DNA from: Smithellaceae bacterium
GTDB lineage: Bacteria > Desulfobacterota > Syntrophia > Syntrophales > Smithellaceae
Direction: 5' to 3'
Assembly: GCA_030690945.1 (NCBI GenBank)
Contig: JAUYFM010000047.1
Location: forward strand, 1 to 64,000
DNA: 64,000 nt
The notes under the pieces were generated by a model that saw only the letters and a list, made by a program, of their open reading frames with translations, had not been told where the DNA came from and did not search any database. Positions 8,804 through 17,116 of this stretch are shown here, piece by piece; position 1 is the stretch's first letter; each line of letters starts with the position of its first letter. The translations under genes were made by a program, and so were the position numbers.

Positions 8804-9154
8804 TTATTGGCCGGGGATAACGATTCGGGACGATTCCTGACGTTGCATTGCCTCGGCCTCGGCAATCATCGCTTGAACCGATTTTTCAATGGCATCAGGT
8901 AATTTAGCCGCTGCCTCGCTGAGCGTTTTGGCGCCCTCAATAACGCACTGAACCGGAATTGGTCCGTTGGGGGACATCAGCTGGGCCATTCCGGCAAACA
9001 CGGGCTCCCGGTTCTCATCAATCGAGCCGTCAATCTTGACGGGTGTGAGGCGCCGGATTGTGGCATATGTCAGATCCGTGAAGGACTCTTCCTTGTAAAG
9101 GTTATCAGGATTAATTTTGATGTTCGTTATTTTAGGTCCGCTAGCGTTATTCAT
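8804..9154 (-). CDS. Conserved hypothetical protein, 116 residues
   Basis: The family is not recognised. The ATG follows GGAG at a good distance. The protein is soluble and has no cysteine: an N-terminal beta-rich part (ITNIKINPDNLYKEESFTD, then YATIRRLTPVKIDG) and a C-terminal amphipathic helix (EAAAKLPDAIEKSVQAMIAE). The N-terminal part looks like a partner-binding or small enzyme-like fold. It is the first gene of a likely two-gene unit with the SnoaL-like gene. No function is proposed. Confidence 0.6.
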   Translation of the reverse strand: MNNASGPKITNIKINPDNLYKEESFTDLTYATIRRLTPVKIDGSIDENREPVFAGMAQLMSPNGPIPVQCVIEGAKTLSEAAAKLPDAIEKSVQAMIAEAEAMQRQESSRIVIPGQ

Positions 9155-9325
9155 GAGTTGTCTCCTTCTGTATAGGTTGTTGTTTGTCTACCCCGAAAAA
9201 TTACGGAAACTGTAAGTTCAACAGCCCTCTTTTTTCGGAGCATTGCGAATCTCCCTACACTGAAAAAGCCGAAGGGTCAAATAATATTCAACAACCAGGC
9301 ATAGCGGACTTTTTACTTATCCTTT

Positions 9326-9364
9326 GCTTGCCTTCCCATACTATCCGACAGCGGGAAGGCAAGC
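9326..9364 (-). terminator. Stem-loop after the nitroreductase gene
   Basis: Perfect 12-base arms GCTTGCCTTCCC / GGGAAGGCAAGC with a 15-base loop, 18 bases past the stop codon of the minus-strand nitroreductase. There is no clear U-tract on the exit side, so it is either a weak terminator or a 3'-end-stabilising hairpin. Confidence 0.4.
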
Positions 9365-9381
9365 TATGTTCTATGTTCCGC

Positions 9382-10059
9382 TCACCAGGTTTCGTTATGA
9401 ATCTTAGCCGGGTTGAATCGATCCTGATACGTGCCTTTCTCTACAGGGTAACCCAGGGGAATGATGTTGAGAGGCATGATGTGATCCGGCAGGTTGAGCA
9501 GTTTTCGGATGCCCGCTGTTCTATCCGCATAAGGATAGAAAGTTGTCCATACCCCGCCCAGGCCCAGGGAATGAGCCGCCAGCAATATGCTCATGGATGC
9601 ATTGGATCCATCGGGAATCCAGTGACCCGGCGCCGCTTCTAATTTTGTGTTGCCGCAGACCACAATCGCCACCTGAGCGCCGGGGACATGCTTGGAAAAC
9701 GGATGAAAGCTGGGAATCTGTTCAAGGGTTTTTTTATTCCGGATGACGATGAACTCCCAGGACTGGGTGTTTTTTGCCGATGGCGCCGACATGGCCGCCT
9801 GAAGAAGGAGTTTGATTGTCGCGTCGGAAACCGGTTTGTCTGAGTATTTGCGGACGCTGCGTCGCGTAAAAATAGCCGTTAATACATCCATGTCAGATGT
9901 TGCAGGGATTCCCGCCTTCACGATCGTGGCCTTTGAAGATGCTGCTGTTGATGGCTCTGTGGCGGCAAATACCAGGGATGATCCAAACAAAAGGCAGACA
10001 CAGGCAAAACAAAACACTTTTACGGTCCTTCTAAAAACATTTCTCTTTTTGTGGCTCAT
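9382..10059 (-). CDS. Exported nitroreductase-family protein
   Basis: The start is MSHKKRNVFRR (10059), with AAGGAG seven bases upstream, giving 225 residues. An N-terminal signal peptide is clear (basic start, FCFACVCLLFGSSLVFAA). The rest is the nitroreductase fold: FTRRSVRKYSDKPV (FMN phosphate and dimer region), AAMSAPSAKNTQSWEF, and a C-terminal LGLGGVWTTFYPY and PLGYPVEKG. These enzymes are FMN-dependent NAD(P)H oxidoreductases. An exported member is unusual because FMN and NAD(P)H are cytoplasmic; a periplasmic FMN protein taking electrons from elsewhere, or Tat-independent cofactor loading, would have to be assumed. The substrate is unknown. Confidence 0.85.
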   Translation of the reverse strand: MSHKKRNVFRRTVKVFCFACVCLLFGSSLVFAATEPSTAASSKATIVKAGIPATSDMDVLTAIFTRRSVRKYSDKPVSDATIKLLLQAAMSAPSAKNTQSWEFIVIRNKKTLEQIPSFHPFSKHVPGAQVAIVVCGNTKLEAAPGHWIPDGSNASMSILLAAHSLGLGGVWTTFYPYADRTAGIRKLLNLPDHIMPLNIIPLGYPVEKGTYQDRFNPAKIHNETW

Positions 10060-10487
10060 GATGATTCTCCTTATTTTTTTAGTCATATAGAAACAGGCAC
10101 AGTGCCTGGCAGGTTATTGACAGAATGACGGGTAGCGCTTAGCTCTGTTTCGCCTGCCGCATGAGGCTCTGAAAACTGCTCTATTCATTTGTGCAATAGT
10201 TTACACATTTTTAAACGAACAATGCAATTTAAAAAAAAATCGGAGACATGAATAAACGGAAGATAACCACTGTGCTTCAGGAAGGTGAGGGAGAGGGTAC
10301 AGGGAAAGCATGTTGGACATACCTTATGTCTCTGAAACCCTCCCCCTCGTTGGCAGGAAAAAAGGGGATCTGTGACAGCTCATGGGGATGAACTGTATAT
10401 TTCAATAATTTGTCTCACGGGCCGCTTGCTTTCTTTCATCATGATATAAATCAAAAAATAATTTGGAGAGCGGCTTCTTCATGGATA
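10060..10487. other. Intergenic region without a supported gene
   Basis: A 428-base gap between two minus-strand genes. It carries an A-run and the SD of the nitroreductase at the left. No ORF with a credible start, tRNA or strong hairpin was found. The right part must contain the 3' end of the acyl-CoA ligase transcript. Confidence 0.5.
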
Positions 10488-12146
10488 TTATTTTTTAAGT
10501 TTGGCAATCTCCTCCTCGCGAAGAATCTTGCGCAAAATCTTGCCTACGGCTGATTTCGGAATGCTCTCGCGGAATTCCACCAGTTTCGGAACCTTGTAGG
10601 CGGCAAGCTTGGTGCGGCAGAATTCAGAAATCTCCTTATCCGTGGCTGTTTTGCCCGGCTTAAGAACAACAAAGGCTTTCACCGTTTCACCCCGGTATTC
10701 ATGGGGCACACCCACGGTCACCGCCTCGGCGATTTTGGGATGCTGATAAAGCACTTCGTCCACTTCGCGCGGATAAATGTTGAAGCCGCCGGCGATGATC
10801 ATATCCTTCTTGCGATCTACGATGTAAATATAGCCGTCTTCGTCGGCCTGTCCCACATCGCCGGTATGCAGCCAACCGTCGGTGAGCTGAATTTTTGTTT
10901 CTTCCGGATTATTCCAGTAGCCCTGCATGACGGAAGGGCCTTTGATGAGAATTTCGCCCGGATCGCCCGGTTTAACATCTTCAACGCCATTTTCAATGTC
11001 AACGAGACGGACATCGTTTTCCATCAGGGGAACGCCTATGGCGCCGGTGCGGCAGGCCAGGATCGGATTGCTGATGCCCAGCGACGCGGTCTCGCTCATA
11101 CCCCAGCCCTCACCGAAGAAAATGCCGAGATCTTTCACTTTCTGGATGAGTTCTAGGGGCATGGGTGCGCCGCCGGAATTAAAGAAACGGAAGCGTTGGT
11201 CGAGGTTCATTTCTGCTGCTTTGGGGTGGTTGACAATCGCTGTGATCATCGTGGGAACCGCCGGGAAGTAGGTGATCTGGTCGACGCGTTTGATGGTGCC
11301 CAGAACCTCGTCAATGTCGAAACGGGGCATTATCACCTGTGTGGCCGCGTTAAGCATGCCCCAGTTCATGGAGCAAGTGTTGCCGTAAATATGAAAGTAG
11401 GGAATGATGCTGAGGACGTTGCGCTTTTCATAAGGTGTAAAGTTTGTGATCGAGCTGCCCCATGCGGAGGATTGGAGCGTTGCCGCGACGACATTGCCGT
11501 GCGTCAGCAGCGCGCCTTTGGGCAGGCCGGTTGTCCCGCCGGTAAACTGAATGAGGGCGGCATCAGACGGGGTGAAGTCGATGTGGGGGATCTGGGTGTT
11601 GGAGCAGCCTTCGATCAGTTCTGAAAAATGATGCCAACCCTCTTCCAGTTCCAGTCCTTTAGCCGTGCTGACGCCCAGTCCGGTGATGTAATCCGTCACC
11701 CGTGTTACGATCAGGACGATATCCAGCTCTTTGGCCAGGGGGCGCATGGTAGGCAGAGCACTGTCGAAGGTCACCAGCACTTTGACTGCCGTATTTTCCA
11801 GCATGAATTTGAGTTCATCATGCGTGTACATGGGATTCATATTCACAACGATGGCGCCTGCCGACAGGATGGCGTAGTAGGTGATGATATACTGAGGACA
11901 GTTAGGAAGCGCAAGCCCGATGCGGTCGCCTTTTTTTACGCCCATTTGCGTAAGCGCGTTGGCCATGCGCAGCATCTGTGTCCGCAGCTGCGAGAAAGTC
12001 ATTTCCGATCCGTAGAAATCAGTGACTGCTTTAAAAGGGAATTGCGACGCCGCGAGATGCAGGAAATTCTGCACGGGGAATTTCGGGAAGCGAATCGAGG
12101 TGGGGACGATATAGTCATAATTTTTCTGCCAGGGTCTTGCTTGCAA
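10488..12146 (-). CDS. fadD: Long-chain acyl-CoA synthetase (AMP-forming)
   Basis: It activates a carboxylic acid to its CoA thioester through an acyl-AMP intermediate. The start is TTG at 12146 (MQARPWQKNYDY), preceded by AAGGAGG nine bases upstream; the 46 extra codons in the ORF track would start upstream of the predicted -12 promoter element. The 552-residue protein has the P-loop FTGGTTGLPKGA, the motif GEGWGMSETASLG, the hinge block HTGDVGQADEDGYIYIVDRKKD and the C-terminal catalytic lysine region PKSAVGKILRK. No membrane segment is clear. The chain length of the substrate cannot be read from sequence. A sigma-54-type promoter and a divergent activator suggest substrate induction. Confidence 0.9.
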   Translation of the reverse strand: MQARPWQKNYDYIVPTSIRFPKFPVQNFLHLAASQFPFKAVTDFYGSEMTFSQLRTQMLRMANALTQMGVKKGDRIGLALPNCPQYIITYYAILSAGAIVVNMNPMYTHDELKFMLENTAVKVLVTFDSALPTMRPLAKELDIVLIVTRVTDYITGLGVSTAKGLELEEGWHHFSELIEGCSNTQIPHIDFTPSDAALIQFTGGTTGLPKGALLTHGNVVAATLQSSAWGSSITNFTPYEKRNVLSIIPYFHIYGNTCSMNWGMLNAATQVIMPRFDIDEVLGTIKRVDQITYFPAVPTMITAIVNHPKAAEMNLDQRFRFFNSGGAPMPLELIQKVKDLGIFFGEGWGMSETASLGISNPILACRTGAIGVPLMENDVRLVDIENGVEDVKPGDPGEILIKGPSVMQGYWNNPEETKIQLTDGWLHTGDVGQADEDGYIYIVDRKKDMIIAGGFNIYPREVDEVLYQHPKIAEAVTVGVPHEYRGETVKAFVVLKPGKTATDKEISEFCRTKLAAYKVPKLVEFRESIPKSAVGKILRKILREEEIAKLKK

Positions 12147-12279
12147 TGTGGTATTCCTCCTTCTTGAACAATGTTTTAAACAGCAGAGTGTCGATGGCTT
12201 CCTGCGGATGCAGCCGGCGACGGCCGGCGACCAAAAGATTTCTGCATCAGCAGGAAGTCGATGTTTCTTCTCTGGTATT

Positions 12280-12296
12280 AGCATTCATCATGCCAA
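12280..12296 (-). promoter_or_regulatory. Sigma-54 (-24/-12) promoter of the acyl-CoA ligase
   Basis: The minus strand reads TTGGCATGATGAATGCT. This has the invariant GG-N10-GC spacing of RpoN promoters and a near-consensus TTGGCAY block; the -12 box has one mismatch (ATGCT for TTGCT). Transcription would begin near 12269, leaving a leader of about 120 bases before the TTG start at 12146. A sigma-54 activator gene lies divergently about 300 bases away, which supports the call. Confidence 0.65.
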
Positions 12297-12377
12297 TCGT
12301 TGAATGTATTTATGTTGTTGATTTGTTTTGATATTTTATTTTCTGTTGGATTTTTGTATCAATAAATGATTCATTGC

Positions 12378-12414
12378 CGTCTCAATGAGACGATATTGAG
12401 GCGTTTGTGAGACA
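12378..12414. promoter_or_regulatory. Candidate enhancer sites for the sigma-54 activator
   Basis: CGTCTCAATGAGACG (12378-12392) is a perfect six-base inverted repeat with a three-base centre, and a second GAGACA half-site (12409-12414, within TTTGTGAGACAA) follows 20 bases on. They lie about 80-120 bases upstream of the -24 element, the normal place for activator binding. The binding protein is inferred to be the divergent regulator. Confidence 0.45.
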
Positions 12415-12475
12415 ATATTTTGTTCTTGCTACAATAGAAACTGTGTCGCAATTCATTTTTGTGTCATAACCTTTC

Positions 12476-12566
12476 AGGTCACACGTTTCGAAGCGAAGCG
12501 AGAAATCTTATTTCAATAAATTAAACACTTTAAGATTCCTCACATACGTTCGGAATGACATTTCTT
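12476..12566. repeat. Imperfect inverted repeat, MITE-like intergenic element
   Basis: The left part (CACACGTTTCGAAGCGAAGCGAG then AAATCTT) and the right part (AAGATTCCTCACATACGTTCGG) are imperfect reverse complements separated by an AT-rich centre. Elements of this look are dispersed between genes in many bacterial genomes. It sits between the enhancer sites and the regulator's start codon. Confidence 0.4.
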
Positions 12567-12602
12567 CTAATTATGATACAGCCTCAATAGCGGGGAGATA
12601 AA

Positions 12603-14627
12603 ATGACTGACGAGTCCAAGTCGAAAAAAAGGCGGCTGCTTAGAGACATCAATCTGATGGGTGCCGATTATAATGAGCGATATTACCAACAGACTTTGCT
12701 GGAGTGGAGAAAATTTATTTCAGGCGATCCCAAAATTGCCCCATCCATTATTCCGCAAGAGGTTTTCAATTCCTGGGTGCGCTGTGCCCAGATTGGTGTC
12801 GATCCACTCGGCAAGCCGAATAATGAGATACTGACCGGAGAAACCCTTGAGATGCTGCTTACGAAGAATAAGGAATTCATCGATGTCAGTCGTCCCTTCA
12901 TGGCAAATCTCTATAGGTTTCTGGAAGGTTCGGGCTTCATGGTCAGCTTGTTTGACCCCAGGGGGTTTGTGCTGGAAATTCTGGGCGATCCAGAAGAAGA
13001 CAAGCTGGTCCGCGCAGCCAGAGGATTTGTCGGCGCGTGCTGGGACATGAAAAACGCGGGCAACAATGCCGTCAGCGCCGTTATGACCTATGAGAAGCCC
13101 ATGCAGGTCTTCGGTGCGCAGCACTATGTCCGGATTTATCATGGAGCAACAGGGTCCAGTTCGCCGATCTTCGGTCCCGAGGGAGACCTGCTCGGAGGCA
13201 TTGTGCTTTTCGGGCGCTACTACCGCGCCAATCCGCACACCCTGGGCATGGCCGTGGCGGCGGCAGGCGCCATTGAAAACGAATTGCGGATGCGCAAGGC
13301 ACTGGCCGAAAGCCGTGTAGCCGCAAGCTATCAGCAAACGGTGATTTCTTCAATTCAGGAGGCGCTCATTGCGGTGGATTCCGCAAGCCGCGTCACGCTG
13401 ATCAACGAAAATGCGCGCAAAATAGTCGGCCTCAACACCGCAAAGGTTGAAGGGCGACGAATCCGCGACATCTTCAACCATGAAAACGCGCAGCTTTTCA
13501 CGCTGATTGAAAACAACGAGATTATCACGGATACGGAAGTCCGGATCTTTTCCAAAAATATTTCGGGCGACTACACGCTCACCTGTAACCCGATTCTATC
13601 TCCCGATCAAAACGTCATCGGCAAGATTATCATCCTCAATGAGATTCAGCGGGCAAAGTCCATGGTCGCCAAAATGATGGGCGCCAATGCGAATCTCCGT
13701 TTTGAAGATATTTACGGTCAGAATTCCCGGTTCCTGATGACGGTGGATCAGGCCAAGATGGTTTCCCAGAGCAGCTCCAATGTGCTGCTGTTAGGAAAGA
13801 GCGGGACGGGCAAGGACATCTTTGCCCAGGCTATTCATAACTTGAGTGAACGCCGCAACGGCCCCTATGTCGCCATCAACTGCGGCGCCATCCCCCGGGA
13901 TCTGATCGCCAGTGAACTTTTCGGCCACGAGGAAGGGGCATTTACCGGTTCGCGCCGGGGCGGCAATCAGGGTAAATTTGAACTGGCCGACGGCGGAACT
14001 CTTTTTCTCGATGAAATCGCTGAAACGCCGCTGGAGCTGCAGACGGCGCTCTTGCGGGTGATCGAGGACAAATCCGTTCTGCGCATCGGCGGCACCCGTG
14101 TCCGGCCGGTGGATGTACGCATCATCGCCGCCACCAACAAGGATCTGCGGGAAGAAGTCCGCAAGGGAAATTTCCGTGAAGACCTCTATTACCGCGCCAA
14201 CGTCTTTGCCATTGAAATGGTTCCGCTCAAAGACAGGCTCGATGACATTCCGCTTTTGGCGGACTATTTCATCAAACGTTACGCCAGCACGATGAAAAAG
14301 AGAATCGCGCGCGTGGATAAGAAAGTAATCGAGACCTTCATGAACTATCCCTGGCCCGGCAATATCCGGGAGTTGCAAAACGCCATCGAACGGATGATCA
14401 ATTTTCTCAAGACGTCGGAATTGACGGTTGAACTCATTCCCGATCATATCCGGCGCCCCGGTCAGGCCGCAGAAATCCGGGAAGACCCTGTCGCGCCGCA
14501 GGAGGCCGAGCGCCTGATGATCTCCAAAATGCTGAATCAGAAGATCCGCAAAAATCGCATCGCCGAAAAAATGAACATCTCACGTGCGACACTTTACCGG
14601 AAGATGAAACAGTTTGATCTGGGGTAG
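12603..14627 (+). CDS. Sigma-54-dependent transcriptional activator, AcoR-like
   Basis: The 674-residue protein has an N-terminal GAF-like sensor (about 60-230), a PAS domain (about 240-350), a AAA+ domain with Walker A GKSGTGKD (about 398) and Walker B TLFLDEI, an R-finger region, and a C-terminal Fis-type helix-turn-helix ([12 protein letters not shown]). This is the plan of AcoR-type activators, which sense a small molecule rather than a phosphate. The sigma-54-contacting loop reads GAFTGS, not the usual GAFTGA. There is no receiver domain. Divergent orientation to the acyl-CoA ligase and its -24/-12 promoter suggests that the ligand is an acid or acyl-CoA handled by that enzyme. Confidence 0.85.
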   Translation: MTDESKSKKRRLLRDINLMGADYNERYYQQTLLEWRKFISGDPKIAPSIIPQEVFNSWVRCAQIGVDPLGKPNNEILTGETLEMLLTKNKEFIDVSRPFMANLYRFLEGSGFMVSLFDPRGFVLEILGDPEEDKLVRAARGFVGACWDMKNAGNNAVSAVMTYEKPMQVFGAQHYVRIYHGATGSSSPIFGPEGDLLGGIVLFGRYYRANPHTLGMAVAAAGAIENELRMRKALAESRVAASYQQTVISSIQEALIAVDSASRVTLINENARKIVGLNTAKVEGRRIRDIFNHENAQLFTLIENNEIITDTEVRIFSKNISGDYTLTCNPILSPDQNVIGKIIILNEIQRAKSMVAKMMGANANLRFEDIYGQNSRFLMTVDQAKMVSQSSSNVLLLGKSGTGKDIFAQAIHNLSERRNGPYVAINCGAIPRDLIASELFGHEEGAFTGSRRGGNQGKFELADGGTLFLDEIAETPLELQTALLRVIEDKSVLRIGGTRVRPVDVRIIAATNKDLREEVRKGNFREDLYYRANVFAIEMVPLKDRLDDIPLLADYFIKRYASTMKKRIARVDKKVIETFMNYPWPGNIRELQNAIERMINFLKTSELTVELIPDHIRRPGQAAEIREDPVAPQEAERLMISKMLNQKIRKNRIAEKMNISRATLYRKMKQFDLG

Positions 14628-14748
14628 GGAATCAGGTTCACAGTTCAAGGTGCGAGGCGGAGCGCTTTGCGCAGAGCTTCAGTCCGGTGCATCCGGGGGA
14701 CAAAGACGAAGGCGAAACGCAATAAATGGCGCCTGATGGATGACGAAA

Positions 14749-14778
14749 AAATCAGCCGGAGCGCAGCGCGGCTGATTT
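14749..14778. repeat. Stem-loop containing GCCGGAGCGCAGCG
   Basis: Ten-base arms AAATCAGCCG / CGGCTGATTT around GAGCGCAGCG. The core GCCGGAGCGCAGCG is repeated exactly at 16252-16265. Both copies lie just 3' of a toxin gene of the TA island and are followed by TTTGTTA. It could also serve as a terminator for the regulator gene, though no U-tract follows on the plus strand. Confidence 0.45.
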
Positions 14779-14812
14779 GGCTGTTTTGGCTTCATTGATT
14801 TTGTTACCCGGC

Positions 14813-15094
14813 TTATCTGCTTTTCAAGTAACTCTTCAGGTCACGATAGTAATTTTCATGAGATCCAATCATGATCAGTTCTAAATCTAAAGCTGTTTTC
14901 CTATATGACAGCAGGTATAAATTCGTCTTGAGCTTGAATTTATGCACGAAAACACCCTTTAAATCTCCCTTTTTTTCTTCACCAATATTTGGGTTTTCGG
15001 CAATATTTCTTACTTCGCGATCTAAAGAGTCCTTTTCAGCCTTAGACATCTTTTTTACTTTTTTCTCGAATAATCTCGATTGGTAGATTTTCAT
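14813..15094 (-). CDS. RelE/ParE-superfamily toxin
   Basis: The 93-residue protein has the RelE fold pattern: helix (FEKKVKKMSKAEKDSLDREVRNIAENP), then strands with GVFVHKFKLKTNLYLLSYRK and a C-terminal IGSHENYYRDLKSYLK. Toxins of this type cleave mRNA at the ribosome or poison gyrase; this resembles the ribosome-dependent or unassigned group. It starts six bases after the antitoxin stop, so the two are translationally linked. The gene ends at an attC-like repeat. Biochemical activity is inferred. Confidence 0.75.
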   Translation of the reverse strand: MKIYQSRLFEKKVKKMSKAEKDSLDREVRNIAENPNIGEEKKGDLKGVFVHKFKLKTNLYLLSYRKTALDLELIMIGSHENYYRDLKSYLKSR

Positions 15095-15100
15095 GGCAAC

Positions 15101-15319
15101 CTATCCAAACTTGTATTCCGTTTTTTCGCCCTGATCTAATTCATCAAGTCCGATCAAGATTTCCTTAATGAGGGAATATGACAAATCCGGATTCTCCTCT
15201 GCGCATTTTCCCATGCGAGCCCAATGCTCAATTTGACCAGCTAAGGATCGATGATCAATCCTGCTGAATCTTTTTGCCTCATCGACAAGTTCTTCTGATA
15301 TTCTTACTGCTGTAGCCAT
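15101..15319 (-). CDS. ParD-like antitoxin
   Basis: The 72-residue protein (ATAVRISEELVDEAKRFS then SLAGQIEHWARMGK) matches the ParD-like antitoxin family, whose N-terminal ribbon-helix-helix binds the operator and whose C-terminal part covers the toxin. It precedes the RelE-like gene, as is usual for antitoxins. AAGGAGGAAGAG lies just before the ATG. Palindromic GCAATATATTGC sites upstream are likely targets for autorepression. Confidence 0.75.
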   Translation of the reverse strand: MATAVRISEELVDEAKRFSRIDHRSLAGQIEHWARMGKCAEENPDLSYSLIKEILIGLDELDQGEKTEYKFG

Positions 15320-15357
15320 AACTCTTCCTCCTTATTGCAATATGACTACATTATATC

Positions 15358-15378
15358 GCAATATATTGCATTATGCAA
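15358..15378. promoter_or_regulatory. Palindromic operator upstream of the ParD-like gene
   Basis: GCAATATATTGC (15358-15369) is a perfect palindrome and overlaps a second one, TTGCATTATGCAA (15366-15378). Further GCAATA half-sites occur nearby (15337-15343). They lie about 40-60 bases upstream of the antitoxin start, the expected position of a promoter operator for autoregulation by the TA complex. Confidence 0.5.
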
Positions 15379-15429
15379 TTATTGGTTGCATGTTTTTGCG
15401 GGTAATGAAAAGCTCTTAATTGTTGGACG

Positions 15430-15828
15430 CTATTCTTTCCAATCTTCGAGTTTCAGGTTTTTAATTCTTATAAATTCGTTTGTATTATTGGTAACAAGGA
15501 TGAGATTGCGCGCAATTGCCTGAGCTGCGATGAGCATGTCGTAAGGGCCGATAAGATTTCCTTCTTTTTTTAGCTGCGATCTAATAATTCCAAAGTGTTC
15601 AGAGTCGGTGTTACCAAAATCGATAATTTCAAATGGAGCCAGAAATTCAGTTAATGATATTCTGTTTTTTTCAATGTTTTGACTGTTGTAAACGCCGAAT
15701 TGCAATTCGGCTACCGTGATGCTGGATAAATAAACGGTTTGTTCGAGGACACTTCGCAATTTTTCCAGGACATAAAGAGGCTTTCTGTTCTTGATAAAAA
15801 TACAGATATTTGTATCAAGCAAATACAT
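15430..15828 (-). CDS. vapC: VapC-type PIN-domain toxin
   Basis: The 132-residue PIN domain keeps the acidic residues of the Mg-dependent ribonuclease site: LLDTNICIFI, the Glu in TVAELQFGV, YDMLIAAQA, and a C-terminal VTNNTNEF block. VapC toxins cut tRNA or rRNA. The ATG overlaps the vapB stop by one base (TAATG), which gives translational coupling. No attC-like hairpin was seen directly after this gene. Confidence 0.9.
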   Translation of the reverse strand: MYLLDTNICIFIKNRKPLYVLEKLRSVLEQTVYLSSITVAELQFGVYNSQNIEKNRISLTEFLAPFEIIDFGNTDSEHFGIIRSQLKKEGNLIGPYDMLIAAQAIARNLILVTNNTNEFIRIKNLKLEDWKE

Positions 15829-16058
15829 TACAGACCCTTTCTCTCCTGCATTTGAGGCTGCTCTCTCCCGTTTTCCATGAAATCATCGGCAAACCCATAT
15901 AGGCCATGGAGAAATGTTTCCCACACGCGGTTTTTAGGAAAGAGAATGACAGAATCGCCAATCTTTTGAATTAGCACATCTGTCCCTTCAAAATTGTATT
16001 CTTTGGGCAGACGAACCGCTTGACTGCGTCCATTTTGAAATAATTTAGCTGTTTGCAT
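15828..16058 (-). CDS. vapB: VapB-type antitoxin, AbrB/MazE fold
   Basis: The 76-residue protein begins with the swapped-hairpin barrel motif KLFQNGRSQAVRLPKEY seen in VapB/MazE/AbrB DNA-binding domains. The C-terminal third (ETFLHGLYGFADDFMENG) is the toxin-binding tail. It probably represses its own promoter through the GATATATA repeats upstream. It is coupled to vapC by an overlapping stop and start. Confidence 0.9.
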   Translation of the reverse strand: MQTAKLFQNGRSQAVRLPKEYNFEGTDVLIQKIGDSVILFPKNRVWETFLHGLYGFADDFMENGREQPQMQERKGL

Positions 16059-16075
16059 TTTGTACCTCCACGATT

Positions 16076-16104
16076 GATATATATCATGGTATATATCTTG
16101 TCAA
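16076..16104 (-). promoter_or_regulatory. vapBC promoter with overlapping operator
   Basis: The minus strand has TTGACA (16099-16104), a 17-base spacer and TATATC (16076-16081). An inverted repeat, GATATATA-N6-TATATATC (16076-16097), covers the spacer and -10 box, as expected for an operator bound by VapBC. The SD (GGAGG) and ATG follow. Confidence 0.6.
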
Positions 16105-16167
16105 GCTAAGAATATAGCTAAGAATATAATTTCCCCCAGATTCTTGTTTTTTTATTTACGTCCAACG

Positions 16168-16290
16168 TGGAGCTAACCGGCGCTGCACGGGTTTATCGCG
16201 CAGCGTCCGGTGTGTCAAGGCAAATGGTATGGGCGACCAACGCAGAGATCGGCCGGAGCGCAGCGATCGGGTGTATTGCTTTTGTTATGC
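16168..16290 (-). repeat. attC-like recombination site after the ParE-type toxin
   Basis: Read on the minus strand it opens with GCATAACAAAAGC, where TAA is the toxin stop codon, and closes with GCGCCGGTTAGCT. About 117 bases between AAC and GTT contain nested stems (ACCGG-CGCTGC / GCAGCG-CCGGT near the end; GCCGGAGCGCAGCG near the start). This is the layout of integron attC sites, including overlap with the stop codon, but the core boxes deviate from consensus and no integrase is in the window. Confidence 0.35.
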
Positions 16291-16581
16291 TAAAATATCT
16301 TCCATTGGCAATATTTGCTTGCCATGGCGAATTGTGAGGATTGATACTTGCTTTTTTTCAATACGATATATGATGCGATAATTGCCGTAGATCAACTCTC
16401 TGAATTGTTCATCTCCAATTTCAGGAACCACCCTTCCGCTTTTCGGTGAAAATTTAAGTTGCTCTACTTTTGAAAATAACGTGTTAATCCAATTATCTGC
16501 TGCTGCCGACTTGTCTAAAGCTATGTATTCAGCGATTTCCGAAGCTCTATCGATAGCCAGCGGCGACCAAAGAATTTTCAT
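16285..16581 (-). CDS. ParE/RelE-family toxin
   Basis: The 98-residue protein has the ParE pattern: WSPLAIDRASEIAEYIALD at the start, a helix with KVEQLKFSPKSGRVVPEI, then FRELIYGNYRIIYRIEKKQVSILTIRH. ParE toxins inhibit gyrase; closely related ones are RNases, so the target is not certain. It overlaps the Phd-type antitoxin by four bases (ATGA). Its stop codon is part of the attC-like site. Confidence 0.85.
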   Translation of the reverse strand: MKILWSPLAIDRASEIAEYIALDKSAAADNWINTLFSKVEQLKFSPKSGRVVPEIGDEQFRELIYGNYRIIYRIEKKQVSILTIRHGKQILPMEDILA

Positions 16582-16859
16582 TTCTTGACTCTTTTCAAGA
16601 TTTTGTTTTTTGCATCTTCATGCGTAACACCCTGACCGTTTGCAAGTTGCCCAAGAGAAGTCTGAACATCTGTAAGAAGTTCAAGCCTTTCTTGCATGTT
16701 TTCGTATTCAGACGCATCCAATAAAACGGCAACACCTTTTCCATGTTGCGTGATTATTACAGGCCTCTTTGTGTCTCGAACTTGTTTGATATAGTTTGCG
16801 ATACCTATCCTAACCTCAGATAGTGGCTTGATGTCCTGATCGATTTTTAATCTTTGCAT
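16578..16859 (-). CDS. Phd/YefM-type antitoxin
   Basis: The start MQRLKIDQDIK (16859) has GAGG six bases upstream, better than the ORF-track start four codons earlier; 93 residues. The N-terminal part (IKPLSEVRIGIANYIKQVRDT then PVIITQHGKGVAVLLDASEYE) is the Phd/YefM DNA-binding fold. The C-terminal tail is charged and would be the toxin-binding part. It is coupled to the ParE-type gene by a four-base overlap. Confidence 0.9.
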   Translation of the reverse strand: MQRLKIDQDIKPLSEVRIGIANYIKQVRDTKRPVIITQHGKGVAVLLDASEYENMQERLELLTDVQTSLGQLANGQGVTHEDAKNKILKRVKK

Positions 16860-16891
16860 TTTACACCTCATATCTCATATATCAACTAAAT

Positions 16892-16911
16892 ATGTACGTT
16901 ATTTTGTACAT
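16892..16911. promoter_or_regulatory. Inverted repeat upstream of the Phd-type gene
   Basis: ATGTAC-N8-GTACAT lies about 35 bases before the antitoxin start in a very AT-rich stretch, with related TGTACATTATAA and CACATTATTTAG sequences next to it. It is a good candidate for the operator bound by the antitoxin. Confidence 0.45.
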
Positions 16912-17116
16912 TATAACGCACATTATTTAGTATAAGCAAGAACTATCTTGACAGAACTATCTTTTGCATAACGAGCCTGTAGAATAACGCATTTTTACAC
17001 CATGACGGATCATCGTTTTCTTATACTCCATGATGATCAGACGGTTTCTTTTCAGTTATCTATTGCATTCGGCACCAAATATAAATAATATGTATATAAA
17101 AAATGCTTCAAAGTCA

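Noticed and set aside
12147-12284. Upstream extension of the acyl-CoA ligase to 12284
   Set aside because: The added residues do not resemble ligases, the region contains the -12 promoter element, and the TTG at 12146 has an ideal SD.
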